In this document: piece by piece, positions 63,421 through 64,000 of the stretch | How positions within the stretch are numbered: position 1 is the first letter of the stretch | How the letters are laid out: each line of letters begins with the position of its first letter | NCBI RefSeq assembly: GCF_019805165.1 | Contig: NZ_RWIJ01000024.1 | Span: 38,477-102,476, forward strand | Reading direction: 5' to 3' | DNA length: 64,000 nucleotides | Origin: Azospirillum sp. 412522 | GTDB taxonomy: Bacteria > Pseudomonadota > Alphaproteobacteria > Azospirillales > Azospirillaceae | The notes under the pieces: model-generated | Seen by the model: only the letters and a program-made list of their open reading frames with translations | Databases searched by the model: none | What the model was told of the DNA's origin: nothing | Translations under genes and position numbers: made by a program

Positions 63421-64000
63421 TCCGGGTCGTCCTCCGCTTCGTCCTCGTCCCACGGGTCTTCGTCGTCCGGGCCGGCGCCCCGCAGGGCGGCGGAGGCCGG
63501 TTCCCGTTCCAGCCGCTCGATCTGTTCGGGATGGGTGATCTCGATCATGGGACCGTTGCGCAGCGTGATCCAGCCCCGCACGCGCACCCGCCGGCCCTCG
63601 TAGGACAGCGGGTCGAGGCCGGCGCGGGTCACCTCGCGCATCGCGGCGCTGCCGATATGGATGGTGACGTCGTCACGCCAGTCTGCGCCGAAATCCAGGT
63701 AGCTCTCCCCACCGCCCTTGGACACCGCCAGCACCACGCCCTCCACCAGCTGGAAGCTGTCGCGGTCGCGGGAGAGCCCGGCCGGATCGGCGGCATCGCG
63801 CACGGCATAGACCCGGCTGCGCCACAGCCCGCGCCCGGCATTGCGCGCCGCCTCCTCGCCGGCCAGCAGCTCGGCGGCATAGGCGCGGGCGTCGGGGCGG
63901 GTGTGGACCCGCGCCAGCCCGCGGACCAGCAGCGCCGATTGCAGCCACAGCCCGTCCTCCCGCACCAGATGGGCGAGCAGCCGGCCGCGGCGGTCGGCCG
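63417..64000 (-). CDS. staphylococcal-nuclease-like (thermonuclease) protein, 5' end cut off
   Basis: SNase-fold protein truncated by the right edge; 194 residues are visible. The beginning of the visible part, DRRGRLLAHLVREDGLWLQSALLVRGLARVHTRP, and EEAARNAGRGLWR match the second half of the SNase domain, including the catalytic-type Arg. About 120 further residues form an OB-like C-terminal domain (VEGVVLAVSKGGGESYLDFGADWRDDVTIHI) and an acidic tail (EDPWDEDEAEDDPE). It overlaps the cytochrome gene by four bases and precedes it on the same strand. A signal peptide, if any, is outside the window. Confidence 0.88.
   Translation of the reverse strand, partial: ADRRGRLLAHLVREDGLWLQSALLVRGLARVHTRPDARAYAAELLAGEEAARNAGRGLWRSRVYAVRDAADPAGLSRDRDSFQLVEGVVLAVSKGGGESYLDFGADWRDDVTIHIGSAAMREVTRAGLDPLSYEGRRVRVRGWITLRNGPMIEITHPEQIERLEREPASAALRGAGPDDEDPWDEDEAEDDPE

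Overview
The window looks like a chromosomal segment of a high-GC alphaproteobacterium, most likely Rhodospirillales and close to Azospirillum. The reasons are the strong G/C bias at third codon positions, the gene order mnmE-mnmG-rsmG-parA-parB with perfect or near-perfect parS sites, a DUF6489 gene, MucR, OlsB/OlsA ornithine-lipid enzymes, and a ChvI/ChvG-HprK-RapZ-PTS block. The genus is an inference; no rRNA gene is present. I see no phage, transposase, integrase, CRISPR array, plasmid gene or toxin cluster. It is mostly housekeeping and regulatory DNA, with some odd proteins and a repeat family.

Layout. 1-2752: a YyaL/DUF255 thioredoxin-like protein (cut by the left edge), a DUF6489 protein and a thioredoxin-like 2Fe-2S ferredoxin. 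2763-8496: tRNA wobble modification (mnmE, mnmG), 16S methylation (rsmG) and chromosome partition (parA, parB). One parS lies between mnmE and mnmG, one inside rsmG and a third, weaker one inside maeB about 8 kb away, which suggests the origin-proximal centromere region. 8668-11714 (minus): an operon rph-rdgB-hemW-folA. 11754-16946: an MFS exporter, the malic enzyme maeB, and a cupin-type XRE regulator with a GNAT enzyme. 17156-24347: the phosphate regulon phoR-pstSCAB-phoB, with a three-repeat Pho box before pstS and no phoU between pstB and phoB.

24409-34464: SAM hydrolase family protein, Bax-inhibitor-like membrane protein, an FtsX-like permease with its ATPase, divergent from a TesA-like esterase, then a FIST sensor protein, an aldo/keto reductase, ThpR and a membrane diguanylate cyclase. 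34690-37907: dnaK-dnaJ. 37908-38530: an unusually AT-rich gap with an exact CtrA-type box ahead of a 67-residue ORF. 38821-45707: a hypothetical protein, a deviant polysaccharide deacetylase, a D-Ala-D-Ala dipeptidase, tsaB-rimI, a TusA-like protein, mucR and olsB-olsA. 45755: tRNA-Gly(CCC). 46046-51323: mostly small or unknown proteins, including a 582-residue acidic zinc-ribbon protein with five copies of a short helix motif.

51584-62468: GTP-type PEP carboxykinase, a HugZ-like protein, then chvI-chvG, an unknown coiled-coil protein, hprK, rapZ, EIIA-Man, HPr and enzyme I. This is the alphaproteobacterial regulatory PTS next to an envelope-stress two-component system; no sugar permease is present, so the phosphorelay is probably regulatory. 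62536-64000: a cytochrome c fused to a sulfite-oxidase-fold-like domain and a nuclease cut by the right edge.

A composite GC-rich palindromic repeat (pairs of inverted CCCTCTCCCC...GGGGAGAGGG units) occurs three times, near 15.6, 18.7 and 28.7 kb. The second copy has been read into the phoR frame and adds about 47 residues to its C terminus.
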